Shown: positions 33,896 to 42,017, counted from the stretch's first letter. The stretch: 64,000 nt of DNA from Rhodobacter sp. (GCA_020637555.1 JACKKF010000009.1:35455-99454); one strand, 5' to 3'. Made by a program: numbers and translations. The notes: a model not told the origin generated them from the sequence alone.

Positions 33896-34804
33896 TTACG
33901 CGGCCATGGCTTCAGCTTCCAGAGCCGCGTAGAAGTTGGCTTCGGCTTCCGCAGGCGGGATGTTCCCGATCGGCTCGAGGATACGTCGGTTGTTGAACCA
34001 GTCCACCCATTCGAGAGTCGCGTATTCCACGGCCTCGAAGCTGCGCCATGGCCCGCGGCGGTGGATGACCTCGGCCTTGTACAGCCCGTTGATCGTCTCG
34101 GCCAGCGCGTTGTCGTAGCTGTCTCCGACGCTGCCCACCGAGGGCTCGATGCCTGCCTCGGCGAGCCGCTCGCTGTAGCGAATGGACAGGTATTGCGAAC
34201 CGCGGTCGCTATGGTGAACCAGCCCCATGCCCTTGCCGGGACGACGCTGGTGAACCGCCTGCTCCAGAGCATCGAGGACGAAACCGGCATGGGCCGAGGT
34301 GCTGACCCGCCAGCCGACGATGCGGCGGGCATAGGCGTCGATGACGAAGGCCACATAGGCGAACCCCTTCCACGTGGCGACGTAGGTGAAGTCGCTGACC
34401 CAGAGCCTGTTCGGCGCGGGCACGCGGAACTGGCGGTTCACCCTGTCCAGCGGACTGGGCGCCTTCCTGTCGGGGATCGTCGTCCTGTGCGGCTTGCCGC
34501 GGATAATGCCCTGAATACCCATGCTCTTCATCAGCCGCGCGACCGTGCAGCGGGCCACATCGAAACCCTCGCGGCGAAGCTGCCGCCAGATCTTCCGGAC
34601 GCCGTAGACCCGCCAGTTCTGCTCAAACACACGCCGGATCTCGGGGCACAAAGCCTCATCCCGCCGCGCACGGTCCGACCGCCGGGAGGGATCAGCCCGC
34701 CTGGCCAGGTGATCGTAATAGGTGGAAGGGGCAATCGGCAAAACGTTGCAAATCGGCTCGACCCCGTGCGCATCCCGGTGCGCGTCGATAAAACCCACCA
34801 TCAC
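33896..34804 (-). CDS. IS3-family transposase OrfB (DDE integrase domain)
   Basis: 302 residues. An N-terminal HTH_21-like region (VARLMKSMGIQGIIRG) precedes the rve integrase core. The three catalytic acids are seen in VSDFTYVATWKGF, HHSDRGSQYLS and NALAETINGLYKAEV, with the usual D-D-35-E spacing. It starts at GTG 34804, overlapping the stop of orfA; in IS3 elements active transposase is normally a fusion made by ribosomal frameshift. All three acids are intact and no stop interrupts the frame, so the element may still be mobile. Confidence 0.95.
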   Translation of the reverse strand: MMVGFIDAHRDAHGVEPICNVLPIAPSTYYDHLARRADPSRRSDRARRDEALCPEIRRVFEQNWRVYGVRKIWRQLRREGFDVARCTVARLMKSMGIQGIIRGKPHRTTIPDRKAPSPLDRVNRQFRVPAPNRLWVSDFTYVATWKGFAYVAFVIDAYARRIVGWRVSTSAHAGFVLDALEQAVHQRRPGKGMGLVHHSDRGSQYLSIRYSERLAEAGIEPSVGSVGDSYDNALAETINGLYKAEVIHRRGPWRSFEAVEYATLEWVDWFNNRRILEPIGNIPPAEAEANFYAALEAEAMAA

Positions 34805-35124
34805 TTCGACCGGCGGTCGAGCTCCGCCATCGCAAAATACGCGCTCGCCTTGCGGAGGATCTCGTTCGCTTGGCGCAGTTCGCGGTTCTCTCGCTCCAGC
34901 GCCTTCATCCGCTCGGCTAGTTCGGTGGGGACACCCGCGCGCTTGCCGCTGTCGACCTCGGCCTTCTTGACCCAGTCATTCAGTGTATGTGCCGAGCAGC
35001 CGATCTTCGCGGCGATCGACACGATGGCCTGCCAACGTGACCCGTGCTGGCCTTCGGTATCCAACACCAACCGCACAGCGCGTTCGCGCACCTCAGGGGA
35101 AAACTTGTTCGTGGTCTTGCTCAT
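34801..35124 (-). CDS. IS3-family transposase OrfA (helix-turn-helix)
   Basis: 107 residues. The N-terminal helix-turn-helix (FSPEVRERAVRLVLDTEGQ, AIVSIAAKIGCSAHTLNDWVKKA) recognises the element ends; a leucine-zipper-like helix (LAERMKALERENRELRQANEILRKASAYFA, seen in parts) follows for dimer formation. It ends LDRRSK, with its TGA overlapping the GTG of orfB. ATG at 35124. Confidence 0.93.
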   Translation of the reverse strand: MSKTTNKFSPEVRERAVRLVLDTEGQHGSRWQAIVSIAAKIGCSAHTLNDWVKKAEVDSGKRAGVPTELAERMKALERENRELRQANEILRKASAYFAMAELDRRSK

Positions 35125-35150
35125 GATGCTCCATCCTACTCAGGAGTTGG

Positions 35151-35177
35151 AGCCTCCGGCAAACCCGGCGCGGTTCA
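35151..35177 (-). repeat. Right terminal inverted repeat of the IS3-family element
   Basis: 27 bases, the exact reverse complement of 33857-33883. After it the sequence TTGCAGCC begins the non-IS flank, which does not repeat the left flank. Confidence 0.92.
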
Positions 35178-35247
35178 TTGCAGCCAAGTTCTGTCTGTCA
35201 AATTTAGACCCATGTCTCTTGGCGGTGCGATGCGAGAGGGAAATAAA

Positions 35248-35886
35248 ATGCCGTATTCACCGACCGATGTTGTCTCAACGGAAGAAGAACTTCGAACGAT
35301 CGTGCCAAAGCCGATTCATGGCACGCAGGACGTCAAGATCATCGACCATATCGACAAGCATTGCCGCGTTTGGATAGAGCGTTCGCCATTCCTCGTCATG
35401 ACTACGTCGGATTCAGAGGGCCGGCTCGATTGCTCGCCCAAGGGAGACCCCGCTGGCTTCGTGAAGGTTGTCGACGACAAGACGCTCGCAATTCCCGACC
35501 GCCCGGGAAACCGTCGCTTCGACGGTTTTCTCAATATCATGCAAACCGGGCGCGTTGGACTGCTCTTCTTCGTGCCGAACCGCAACGAAACAGTACGAGT
35601 GAACGGCACCGCTCAGGTGGTGCGGGATCTGGCTTTGCGCGAAAGCATGGCCATCAAGGGCAGAGTGCCGGAACTGGCGGTACTCGTCAGTGTGGAGGAA
35701 GCGTTCTATCACTGCGGCAAGGCAATCATACGCTCGGCTCTATGGGCGCCGGACAAAGCCGCTTCGACCGATGGGCTGCCAACATATGCAGAAGCAAACG
35801 TGGATCACACAGGTCGGGACTACGCGTTAGAGGACGTCACCAGATGGTTCGACGACAACGACAAACACCGCCTTTACGACGACTAA
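35248..35886 (+). CDS. PPOX-type FMN-dependent flavoprotein (pyridoxamine 5'-phosphate oxidase family)
   Basis: 212 residues. The split-barrel is seen in FLVMTTSDSEGRLDCSPKGDPAGFVKV, LAIPDRPGNRRFDGFLNIMQTGRVGLLFFVP (read in parts) and VRVNGTAQVV, matching the actinobacterial-type MSMEG_1061-like branch of the pyridoxamine phosphate oxidase family. Such proteins bind FMN or F420 and reduce or oxidise small molecules; the substrate is unknown. The C-terminus has HCGKAIIRSALW. The ATG at 35248 follows GAGGGAAATAAA. It lies 70 bases right of the IS, inside the lower-G+C island, so it is probably acquired. A start at 35230 is possible. Confidence 0.85.
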   Translation: MPYSPTDVVSTEEELRTIVPKPIHGTQDVKIIDHIDKHCRVWIERSPFLVMTTSDSEGRLDCSPKGDPAGFVKVVDDKTLAIPDRPGNRRFDGFLNIMQTGRVGLLFFVPNRNETVRVNGTAQVVRDLALRESMAIKGRVPELAVLVSVEEAFYHCGKAIIRSALWAPDKAASTDGLPTYAEANVDHTGRDYALEDVTRWFDDNDKHRLYDD

Positions 35887-36369
35887 CCTAAAGACGGCTC
35901 GAAAACCACTTCCTGCGGTTTGCTTCGAATAGGCATCATGTACTGGCCCTGTGCCGCAGTGCATCGGATTGCAGCTTGATTCCGCACATCGGACATAAAC
36001 CCCTTGACAGAACCTGTGCGGCGAAAACGGTCGATTTTGTCACTGGTGGCGATGTGCCGACAAACATTGAAAAATCTTGTGCCACAAACCCTTGGCGAAA
36101 CTCGGTTTGATTTTGTCACGTTTTTGGCCATGGCTCAAAGGAGCGGACTTCGGTGCATAGTGCAGCATCCGTCATATTGGGCTCTGTGCCGTCGTTCGCT
36201 GCGCGGTGCTTCAAGGTCTGCTCTGGCCCGATTGCGGACCCGCGATATCTCTGCGGCTGTGTGTCGGTCGTCGCCTTGGCTGTCCCGAGTCCCCGAAGCG
36301 GCGCTTGCGGGGCGGCGGGGGGCGAGCGTCGGGGGCTCCGATGCGCTGCGCCTCAGGCCGCGTTGTCCG
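35887..36369. other. 483-base intergenic border region on the right of the island
   Basis: No gene is supported. GATTTTGTCAC occurs twice as a direct repeat (36033-36043 and 36109-36119), with TCTTGTGCCAC between (36075-36085). GTCCGC-type sequence at 36142-36166 is the inverted partner of 33012-33035. From about 36180 the sequence returns to G+C-rich chromosomal character. TTGACA at 36004-36009 is an isolated -35-like hexamer without a clear partner. Confidence 0.5.
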
Positions 36370-36855
36370 CTATTTCTTGGCCCCCACCGCCGGATGCGCG
36401 ATGTCCCCGTGCGCCACCACATCCGCCGGCATCCCCGCGTTGCGGTAGATGCGTTTGCCCAGCCGCGGGTAGTCGCCCACGTCCTGCGCCAGCCGCTGAC
36501 CCACGACCAGCAGGCGCAGCACCTCGGTCCCGGTGTTCACCACCGTATGCGCCAGCCCGCCCTTGCGGTAGCCGATGAAGTCGCCCGGGCCGATGGCATG
36601 GTCCTGATCGCCGATCGTCGCCGTGGCGGTGCCGGACAGCACATAGATCGCCTCATCCTCGTGATGATGCACATGATACTCGGTGGTTTCGGCCCCGGGC
36701 GCGACCTCGATCAGATGCACGCCGAGGCCGGTCAGACCAGTCATGTCGCCCAGCGACCTGTTGATCCGGCGGGCGTTCGGGTTCAGGAAATGCGTCTTGT
36801 CGAGACCGGGCATGGCGGCGATCTCGGCGGCGGTCATGAGATAGGTGTCGGACAT
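36370..36855 (-). CDS. Cupin-domain protein
   Basis: 161 residues. The double-stranded beta-helix is plain: GVHLIEVAPGAETTEYHVHHHEDEAIYVLSG gives the metal site HxH plus Glu (HVHHHEDE), then GPGDFIGYRKGGLAHTVVNTG supplies the last His. It resembles the small cupins that bind a metal and often act as isomerases or sensors; no substrate can be named. The ATG at 36855 lies only one base after the T-run of a hairpin that follows the broken gap gene, so its translation signal (GAGGG) is partly inside the hairpin stem. Confidence 0.85.
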   Translation of the reverse strand: MSDTYLMTAAEIAAMPGLDKTHFLNPNARRINRSLGDMTGLTGLGVHLIEVAPGAETTEYHVHHHEDEAIYVLSGTATATIGDQDHAIGPGDFIGYRKGGLAHTVVNTGTEVLRLLVVGQRLAQDVGDYPRLGKRIYRNAGMPADVVAHGDIAHPAVGAKK

Positions 36856-36860
36856 GAAAA

Positions 36861-36890
36861 ACCCTCGGTTCCGGTTCCGGAGCCGAGGGT
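36861..36890 (-). terminator. Hairpin with T-run between second gap gene and cupin gene
   Basis: ACCCTCGG at 36861-36868 pairs with CCGAGGGT at 36883-36890; on the minus strand the stem is followed by five T. It therefore looks like a factor-independent terminator for the gap gene. Its 3' arm contains GAGGG, the only ribosome-site-like sequence for the cupin ATG at 36855. Confidence 0.65.
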
Positions 36891-36920
36891 TATCCGTTTC
36901 GCGCCGTGGCGCAAGGGCTG

Positions 36921-37921
36921 TCAGATCAGGCGGCCCATCGCCCCGGCGACATCGGCCATCCGGCACGAGAAGCCCCATTCGTTGTCATACCAGGCCAGCA
37001 CGCGGACAGTGCGGCCGCCGACGACCTTGGTCTGGTCGGGCGCGAAGATCGACGAATGGGTGGTGTGGTTGAAGTCGATCGACACCTTGGGTTCGGGGTC
37101 ATAGGCCAGAACATGGCCCATGGCGCCGGCGGCGGCCTCGCGCATGATTTCGTTCACGTCGGCGGCGGTCACGTCCTTGCCGGCGACAAAGGTCAGGTCC
37201 ACGGCCGAGACGTTCGGCGTGGGCACGCGGATCGCGGTTCCGTCGAGCTTGCCGGCCAGTTCCGGCAGAACCTCGCCCAGGGCCTTGGCCGCACCGGTCG
37301 AGGTGGGGATCATCGCCATGGCGGCGGCGCGGGCGCGATACAGGTCCTTGTGGCGGCGGTCCAGCGTCGGCTGGTCGCCGGTGTAGCTGTGAATCGTGGT
37401 CATGATGCCCGATTCGATGCCGATGGCGTCGTTCAGCACCTTGGCCAGCGGCGCGGGCAGTTGGTGGTGCACGACCCGTTCGACACGACCAGATGCTCAT
37501 TGGTCAGCGCGCGGTGGTTCACGCCGTAGACGATGGTCTTGTCGGCGTTCTTGGCGGGCGCCGAGACCAGCACGCGCTTGGCGCCCCGGCCCAGATGGAC
37601 GGCGGCCTTGGTCCGGTCGTTGAACTTGCCGGTGCATTCCAGCACGATGTCCACGCCTTCCCAGTCCAGTTCGTCGGGGTTGTAGGTGGACATCACGCGG
37701 ATCGGGCCGCGGCCCAGGTCCAGGGTGTTGCCCTCGACGCGGACGGTGCCGGGGAACCGGCCGTGGACCGAGTCGTATTTCAGCAGATGGGCGTTCGTTT
37801 CGATCGGGCCGGTGGCATTGATCGCGACCACTTCGACATCGTTGCGCGCGCTTTCGGCGATATGGGCCAGGGTGCAGCGGCCGATGCGACCGAAACCGTT
37901 GATGCCGATGGTGATGGTCAT
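36921..37921 (-). pseudogene. gap: Second glyceraldehyde-3-phosphate dehydrogenase gene, single-base frameshift
   Basis: The gene reads MTITIGINGFGRIGRC from ATG 37921 and is in frame through SNGSCTTNC, including the catalytic Cys. Immediately after, at about 37454-37457, one base is missing: the frame shifts and continues as PRRWPRC to a stop. In the next frame the normal sequence resumes with APLAKVLNDAIGIESG, HSYTGDQPTLDRR, RVPTPNVSAVDLT and ends GRLI at 36921. The length of 1001 bases is one short of a 333-residue gene. Either the gene is truly broken or this is a sequencing error in CCC/GCG-rich DNA. If restored, the product is a full GAPDH. Confidence 0.9.
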
Positions 37922-38204
37922 GGATCTGTCTCCGGGGCTGGGGCCGGTGTCGGGCCGGGAACCTTCAGGTCAGGCGATCCGGCGCGGCGGCGATCGTTGG
38001 GCTTTCTGATCTATACATTTTGAATGATGGCAGAGAAAGGGCGAAAATCGAAAGGAAGCAAGGCGTTAGCGCAAAACATGGGTCCGCGCCCGCTGTTTGC
38101 GGTAACGGTTGCGCCCCCATTTTCCGCTCGGCCGGGGCAGGAGGATCGCCACGCTGAACCATTGTGTTTCGCGTGCAGGTTGCCTATCAGGGCGGGGTTC
38201 CCTG
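37922..38204. other. Intergenic region upstream of gap copy 2, no gene seen
   Basis: About 283 bases between two divergent genes. Around 38009-38035 the sequence is A/T-rich (GATCTATACATTTTGAATG) compared with its surroundings, the place where a promoter would be expected for either gene. No consensus pair stands out. No hairpin or repeat was seen. Confidence 0.4.
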
Positions 38205-38531
38205 ATGCGTCCTGCAGCCACGAGACCGCCGGTGTTTGAAATCTTTGTGATTGTCTATCTTGCGATCCTGAACATCGGTGCGTTCTGGGCCTTTGCGCAT
38301 GACAAGCGCGCGGCAATCGCGGGCGCGCGGCGCATCTCCGAGGATCGGCTGCTGGCGATGGCCTTTCTCGGCGGGTCGATCGGGGCCAAGCTGGGCCAGA
38401 TGCTGTTGCGCCACAAGATCCGCAAGGAGCCGTTCCGCCAACAGTTGAACGGTATCCTGTCGGTGCAGATCGTCGCCATGGCGGCGGTGCTGACCATCTA
38501 CGCCGTGCAGACCGGCTCGGCGCCGCGATGA
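38205..38531 (+). CDS. DUF1294 small membrane protein
   Basis: About 108 residues with two to three hydrophobic segments (FEIFVIVYLAILNIGAFWAF and LSVQIVAMAAVLTIYAV) and the DUF1294 pattern DKRAAIAGARRISEDRLLAMAFLGGSIGAKLGQMLLRHKIRKEPFR, read here in pieces. The function of the family is unknown. The start is uncertain: ATG at 38205, or GTG at 38232 (VFEIFV), which lies closer to the conserved part; neither has a strong ribosome site. Confidence 0.75.
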   Translation: MRPAATRPPVFEIFVIVYLAILNIGAFWAFAHDKRAAIAGARRISEDRLLAMAFLGGSIGAKLGQMLLRHKIRKEPFRQQLNGILSVQIVAMAAVLTIYAVQTGSAPR

Positions 38532-38679
38532 TGGCAGGCTGATCGGCGGGCGCGGGCGTTCCCCCGGTTGGGCGCGTCCGGTGCCGCCGTCCATCAGCCT
38601 GCGCCCCCGGTTTTCCTGATATCCTGTCGGTGCGCCCCGGACCGGGGCGGCGCCGGTTTCGCAACAATGAGGTTTTCCC

Positions 38680-39654
38680 ATGTCCTTCAAGGTTGGCATC
38701 GTCGGCATCAGCGGCTTCGGCGGGGGTGAGGCGATGCGCCTGATCGCCGGGCACCCATCCTTTGAGCTGGTCTACGCGGCCGGTTCGGGCAGCGCCGGGC
38801 AGCGGCTGGCGGACCGGTTCCCCGGCGTGCCCGCCCGACTGGCCGATCTGGTGATCGAACCCTGGGATCCCGGGTCGCTGCCGCCGCTCGATCTGCTCTT
38901 TGCCTCGCTGCCCACCGGCGCGTCGGCCGACGCGCTTGCGCGCGTGCCCGAGGGGGTGCGGATCGTCGATATCGGCGGCGATCACCGGTATGTGGAGGGC
39001 TGGACCTATGGCCTGGCCGATGTCTGGCCCGAACGGATCGCCGGGCAGACCCGCATCGCCAATCCCGGCTGCTTTCCCGCGGCAACGCTGATCGCGCTGG
39101 CGCCGCTTCTGTCGGCGGGGCTGATCGAGCCGGGCAACATCATCGTCGATGCCAAGACCGGTGTGTCCGGCGCAGGGCGTGGCGGAGACAGCGCCTTTGG
39201 CTATGCCGAAACCAACGAGAACCTGATCCCCTATGGACTGCTCCGCCATGTGCACATGCCCGAGATGGCGGCCACCATCGCCCGGCTGGGCGGCGCGCCC
39301 GCCGACGGGCTGGTGTTCACGCCGCATCTTGTGCCGATGACGCGCGGGATCCTGGTGACGATCTATGCGCGGGGCCAGGCCACGACCGCGCATTGTCTGG
39401 ACGCCGCGCGCGACTTTTATTCCGGGCGGCCCTTTGTGCGTGTGACCGACCGTCCGCCGCAGAGCAAATGGGCGGCAGGGTCGAATCTGGCCTTTGTCAC
39501 CTATGCCGCCGACCCCGCCCGCAATCTGGTGATCGCGATGGGAGCGGTGGACAACCTGGGCAAGGGCGCCGCCGGTCAGGCGGTGCAGAACGCGAACCTG
39601 ATGCTGGGCCTGCCCGAAACGCTGGGCCTGGAGGGGGCGCCGGTCTGGCCCTGA
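38680..39654 (+). CDS. argC: N-acetyl-gamma-glutamyl-phosphate reductase
   Basis: 324 residues. It reduces N-acetylglutamyl phosphate with NADPH to the semialdehyde in arginine synthesis. Seen: VGIVGISGFGGGEAMRLI for NADPH, IVDIGGDHRY, NPGCFPAATLIAL with the catalytic Cys near residue 131, DAKTGVSGAGRG, VHMPEMAATIA and FTPHLVPMTRGILVTIYA, all expected for the family. The ATG at 38680 follows GAGG. Neighbours are unrelated, so it is not in an arg operon. A related reductase of another amino-acid pathway cannot be excluded, but the motifs fit ArgC best. Confidence 0.9.
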   Translation: MSFKVGIVGISGFGGGEAMRLIAGHPSFELVYAAGSGSAGQRLADRFPGVPARLADLVIEPWDPGSLPPLDLLFASLPTGASADALARVPEGVRIVDIGGDHRYVEGWTYGLADVWPERIAGQTRIANPGCFPAATLIALAPLLSAGLIEPGNIIVDAKTGVSGAGRGGDSAFGYAETNENLIPYGLLRHVHMPEMAATIARLGGAPADGLVFTPHLVPMTRGILVTIYARGQATTAHCLDAARDFYSGRPFVRVTDRPPQSKWAAGSNLAFVTYAADPARNLVIAMGAVDNLGKGAAGQAVQNANLMLGLPETLGLEGAPVWP

Positions 39655-39691
39655 GCGCGACGCCGGCGCCTGCGCGCGCGCGGCCCCGGTG

Positions 39692-40759
39692 TCAGAGCGC
39701 GCCCTTCAGCGTGTCGACGAATTGATCGACCTGGGCCTCGGTCGTGGACCACGAGGTGACCAGGCGGCACTGATGGGCGTGGTCCGGCCCGGCACCATGG
39801 GGCGGCGGGGCCGGCCAGTCGTAATACATCGCGCCCGCCTGTCTGAGCGCGGCATGGCCTTTCAGCGGGAATTCCGCGAACATCATGTTGCCGCCGCGGG
39901 CATGAACCAGCCGTGCCCCGCAGGCGCGCAAGCCGGTTTCGAGCCGGGCGGCGCGGGCGTTGGCGGTGCGGGCCAGCGACAGCCACAGGTCATCGGTCAG
40001 ATAGGCATCCATCTGCGCCGACAGGTAGCGGTGCTTGGAAAACAGGTGTCCGCCCCGCTTGCGGCGCAGCTCGAACTCCCACGCGCGGTTGGTTCCGCCC
40101 CGGGCCGGATCGAACAGCACCACGGCCTCGACCCCCATCAAGCCGTTCTTGGTGCCGCCGAAGGACAGCACATCGATCCCGGCGCGCCAGGTCATTTCGG
40201 CCGGGGTGCACCCTTCGGCCACCAGGGCATTGGCGAACCGCGCGCCATCCAGATGCACGGGCAGCCCGTGGGCGTGGGCGATCCCCGCCAGGCGCGCGAT
40301 CTCGGCCACGGAATAGCGGGCGCCACGTTCGGTCAGGTTGGTCAACGACAGGATCCCGGGTTGCGCGTGGTGCACGCCCCCGGGGGCCGCGTCGATGGCA
40401 GCCTCGAACGCATCGGCGTCGATCTTGGCGTCGATCCCCTCCAGCAGCGTGAGCTTGGCGCCGCCGGCATAGAATTCGGGCGCGTTGCACTCGTCCTCTT
40501 CGATATGGGCGTGGCGATGGCAGTAGATCGCGCTCCAGGGCTGGACCTGGGTGGCGATGGCCAGCGAATTCGCCGCGGTGCCGGTCGCGACCAGAAAGAC
40601 CTCGGCCTCGGGGGCCTCGAACAGGGTGCGGATGCGCGCGCGGACCTGGTCCATCAGCGCGTCGGCGCCATAGCCCATCGAAAAGCCGTCATTCGCGCGC
40701 CCCAGCGCCGCCAGGATCGCGTCGGGCACGCCCGAGGTGTTGTCAGAGGCAAAGAACAT
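39692..40759 (-). CDS. Low-specificity threonine aldolase (beta-eliminating lyase family)
   Basis: 355 residues. A PLP enzyme that cleaves threonine or allo-threonine to glycine and acetaldehyde. Fold-type I pieces: FFASDNTSGVPDAILAAL, FLVATGTAANSLA (PLP phosphate site), HIEEDECNAPEFYAGGAKL, HLDGARFANALVA (Asp that pairs with the pyridine N) and VLSFGGTKNGLMG with the Schiff-base Lys. The start overlaps the stop of the YcgN-like gene (TGATG at 40757-40761), so the two are translationally coupled. Ends near ArgC on the opposite strand. Confidence 0.9.
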   Translation of the reverse strand: MFFASDNTSGVPDAILAALGRANDGFSMGYGADALMDQVRARIRTLFEAPEAEVFLVATGTAANSLAIATQVQPWSAIYCHRHAHIEEDECNAPEFYAGGAKLTLLEGIDAKIDADAFEAAIDAAPGGVHHAQPGILSLTNLTERGARYSVAEIARLAGIAHAHGLPVHLDGARFANALVAEGCTPAEMTWRAGIDVLSFGGTKNGLMGVEAVVLFDPARGGTNRAWEFELRRKRGGHLFSKHRYLSAQMDAYLTDDLWLSLARTANARAARLETGLRACGARLVHARGGNMMFAEFPLKGHAALRQAGAMYYDWPAPPPHGAGPDHAHQCRLVTSWSTTEAQVDQFVDTLKGAL

Positions 40760-41208
40760 CAGATTTCCTCGTCGATGATGTGATCTTCCCAGTCATCCTC
40801 GGGGATGGCGTATTCGGGCACGGTCCGGCCCTGCACCGACGCCCCGGCACGATGGATCGCCTGCGGATCGCCCGAGATCAGCGGGTGCCAGTCCGCCAGG
40901 CCGCGCCCCTCGTGCACCCGGCGATAGGCGCAGCTTCTGGGCATCCAGTAGCTGACCTCGTCGATGGTTTCGGGCCTGAGGATCACGCATTCCGGCACGA
41001 TCTGCTTGCGCAGCGCGTATTGGCCGCAGCGGCAGGTGCTGTCGTCGAACAGCCGACAGGCGATATCGGTGAAGAAAACCTCACCCGAATCGGCGTCCTC
41101 GAGTTTGGCCAGGCAGCATTTGCCGCAGCCATCGCAGAGGGCCTCCCATTCCTGGGGGGTCATGTCGGACAGGGGGACGGTGTCCCAGTAGCGCGGGCGG
41201 AGGGTCAT
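40759..41208 (-). CDS. YcgN-like cysteine-cluster protein (UPF0260 family)
   Basis: 149 residues. Cysteines are arranged as CDGCGKCC near the start, CRLFDDSTCRCGQY, CVIL and SCAYRR, the pattern of the YkgJ/YcgN Fe- or Zn-binding family. The protein is cytoplasmic; its function is not established. The start is ATG 41208 (MTLRPRYWDTVPL). The stop overlaps the start of the threonine aldolase gene. Confidence 0.85.
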   Translation of the reverse strand: MTLRPRYWDTVPLSDMTPQEWEALCDGCGKCCLAKLEDADSGEVFFTDIACRLFDDSTCRCGQYALRKQIVPECVILRPETIDEVSYWMPRSCAYRRVHEGRGLADWHPLISGDPQAIHRAGASVQGRTVPEYAIPEDDWEDHIIDEEI

Positions 41209-41384
41209 GGCCGCGACCCTTGCCGATTTGCCGGCCAAAGAAAAGGGGGCATGGCCCGGCAGGGACCATCGCCGCGCTGGATCGCCCCCCCACACACACG
41301 TCCGGCACGGTGCGTGCCCGGACGCTGCCGGTCGTGCGCGGGGTTCGTTGCCTTTGCCAGGGGCGCACTGATAGGGTCGCGCCC

Positions 41385-42005
41385 ATGTCGTTCTATGATC
41401 GTGTCATCCTGCCACCCCTGATCCGCTGCGCCTGTTCGGTCAAACCGATCGACCGGCTGCGGGCGCGGGTCGTGCCGCAGGCAAGGGGGCGGGTGCTCGA
41501 GATCGGGGCCGGGGCAGGGCTGAACCTGCGCCATTATGACAAGGCCCGGATCGACACGGTCGTGGGGCTCGATGTCTCGGCGCCCCTGCTGCGCCAGGCC
41601 GAGGTCGAGGCCGCGCGGCAGGGCGTGGCCTTCACGCCGCTGCTGCTGGATGCCGCGGCGATTCCCCTGCCGGATGCGTCGGTGGATACGGTGCTGGTGA
41701 CCTTCACGCTGTGTTCCATCGCCGCCCTGGCCCCGGCGCTGGCCGAGATGCGCCGCGTTCTGCATCCGGGCGGAACGCTGCTGTTTGTGGAACATGGCGC
41801 CGCCCCCGACGCCGGGGTGGCGCGCGCGCAACGCTGGGTCGAACCGCTGTGGAAACCCCTGGCCGGCGGCTGCCACCTGACGCGCGACCCCGCGCAAGAG
41901 CTCGAGCGCGCGGGTTTCGTGCTCGAGCGGCTCGACCAGGCCTATCTTCGCCACGTCTGGCGCGGCGTCGGCTATATCAGCGAGGGGGTGGCGCGCACGG
42001 CCTGA
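41385..42005 (+). CDS. Class I SAM-dependent methyltransferase
   Basis: 206 residues. The SAM site is RVLEIGAGAGLNLRHYD with the acidic end VGLDVS, then DAAAIPLPDASVDTVLVTFTLCSIA and MRRVLHPGGTLLFVEHG, as in the UbiE/Methyltransf_11 group. The acceptor is not known; relatives methylate lipids or small molecules. The ATG at 41385 fits the start of the family (FYDRVILPPLI). It is divergent from the YcgN-like gene and convergent with ribF (12 bases apart). Confidence 0.85.
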   Translation: MSFYDRVILPPLIRCACSVKPIDRLRARVVPQARGRVLEIGAGAGLNLRHYDKARIDTVVGLDVSAPLLRQAEVEAARQGVAFTPLLLDAAAIPLPDASVDTVLVTFTLCSIAALAPALAEMRRVLHPGGTLLFVEHGAAPDAGVARAQRWVEPLWKPLAGGCHLTRDPAQELERAGFVLERLDQAYLRHVWRGVGYISEGVARTA

Positions 42006-42017
42006 GGGACCCGCCCG

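Larger units (their letters stand above)
33857..35177 (-). mobile_element. IS3-family insertion sequence, 1321 bp, intact ORFs
   Basis: A 27-bp perfect terminal inverted repeat bounds the element: 33857-33883 and 35151-35177, each starting TGAACCGCGCCGGG and going on with TTTGCCGGAGGC. Inside are orfA and orfB on the minus strand, overlapping at GTGA as in IS3 elements that use a frameshift to make the OrfAB transposase. Length is normal for the family. The expected 3-4 base target duplication is not seen: ATC precedes the left end and TTG follows the right end. Confidence 0.93.

Noticed and set aside
36135..36422. Small open frames between the flavoprotein and cupin genes
   Set aside because: No ribosome sites and arginine/proline-rich noise in all frames; treated as non-coding.
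37433..37480. Programmed ribosomal frameshift in the second gap gene
   Set aside because: No slippery heptamer or stimulating structure was seen, and no GAPDH is known to need one; loss of one base or a sequence error is simpler.
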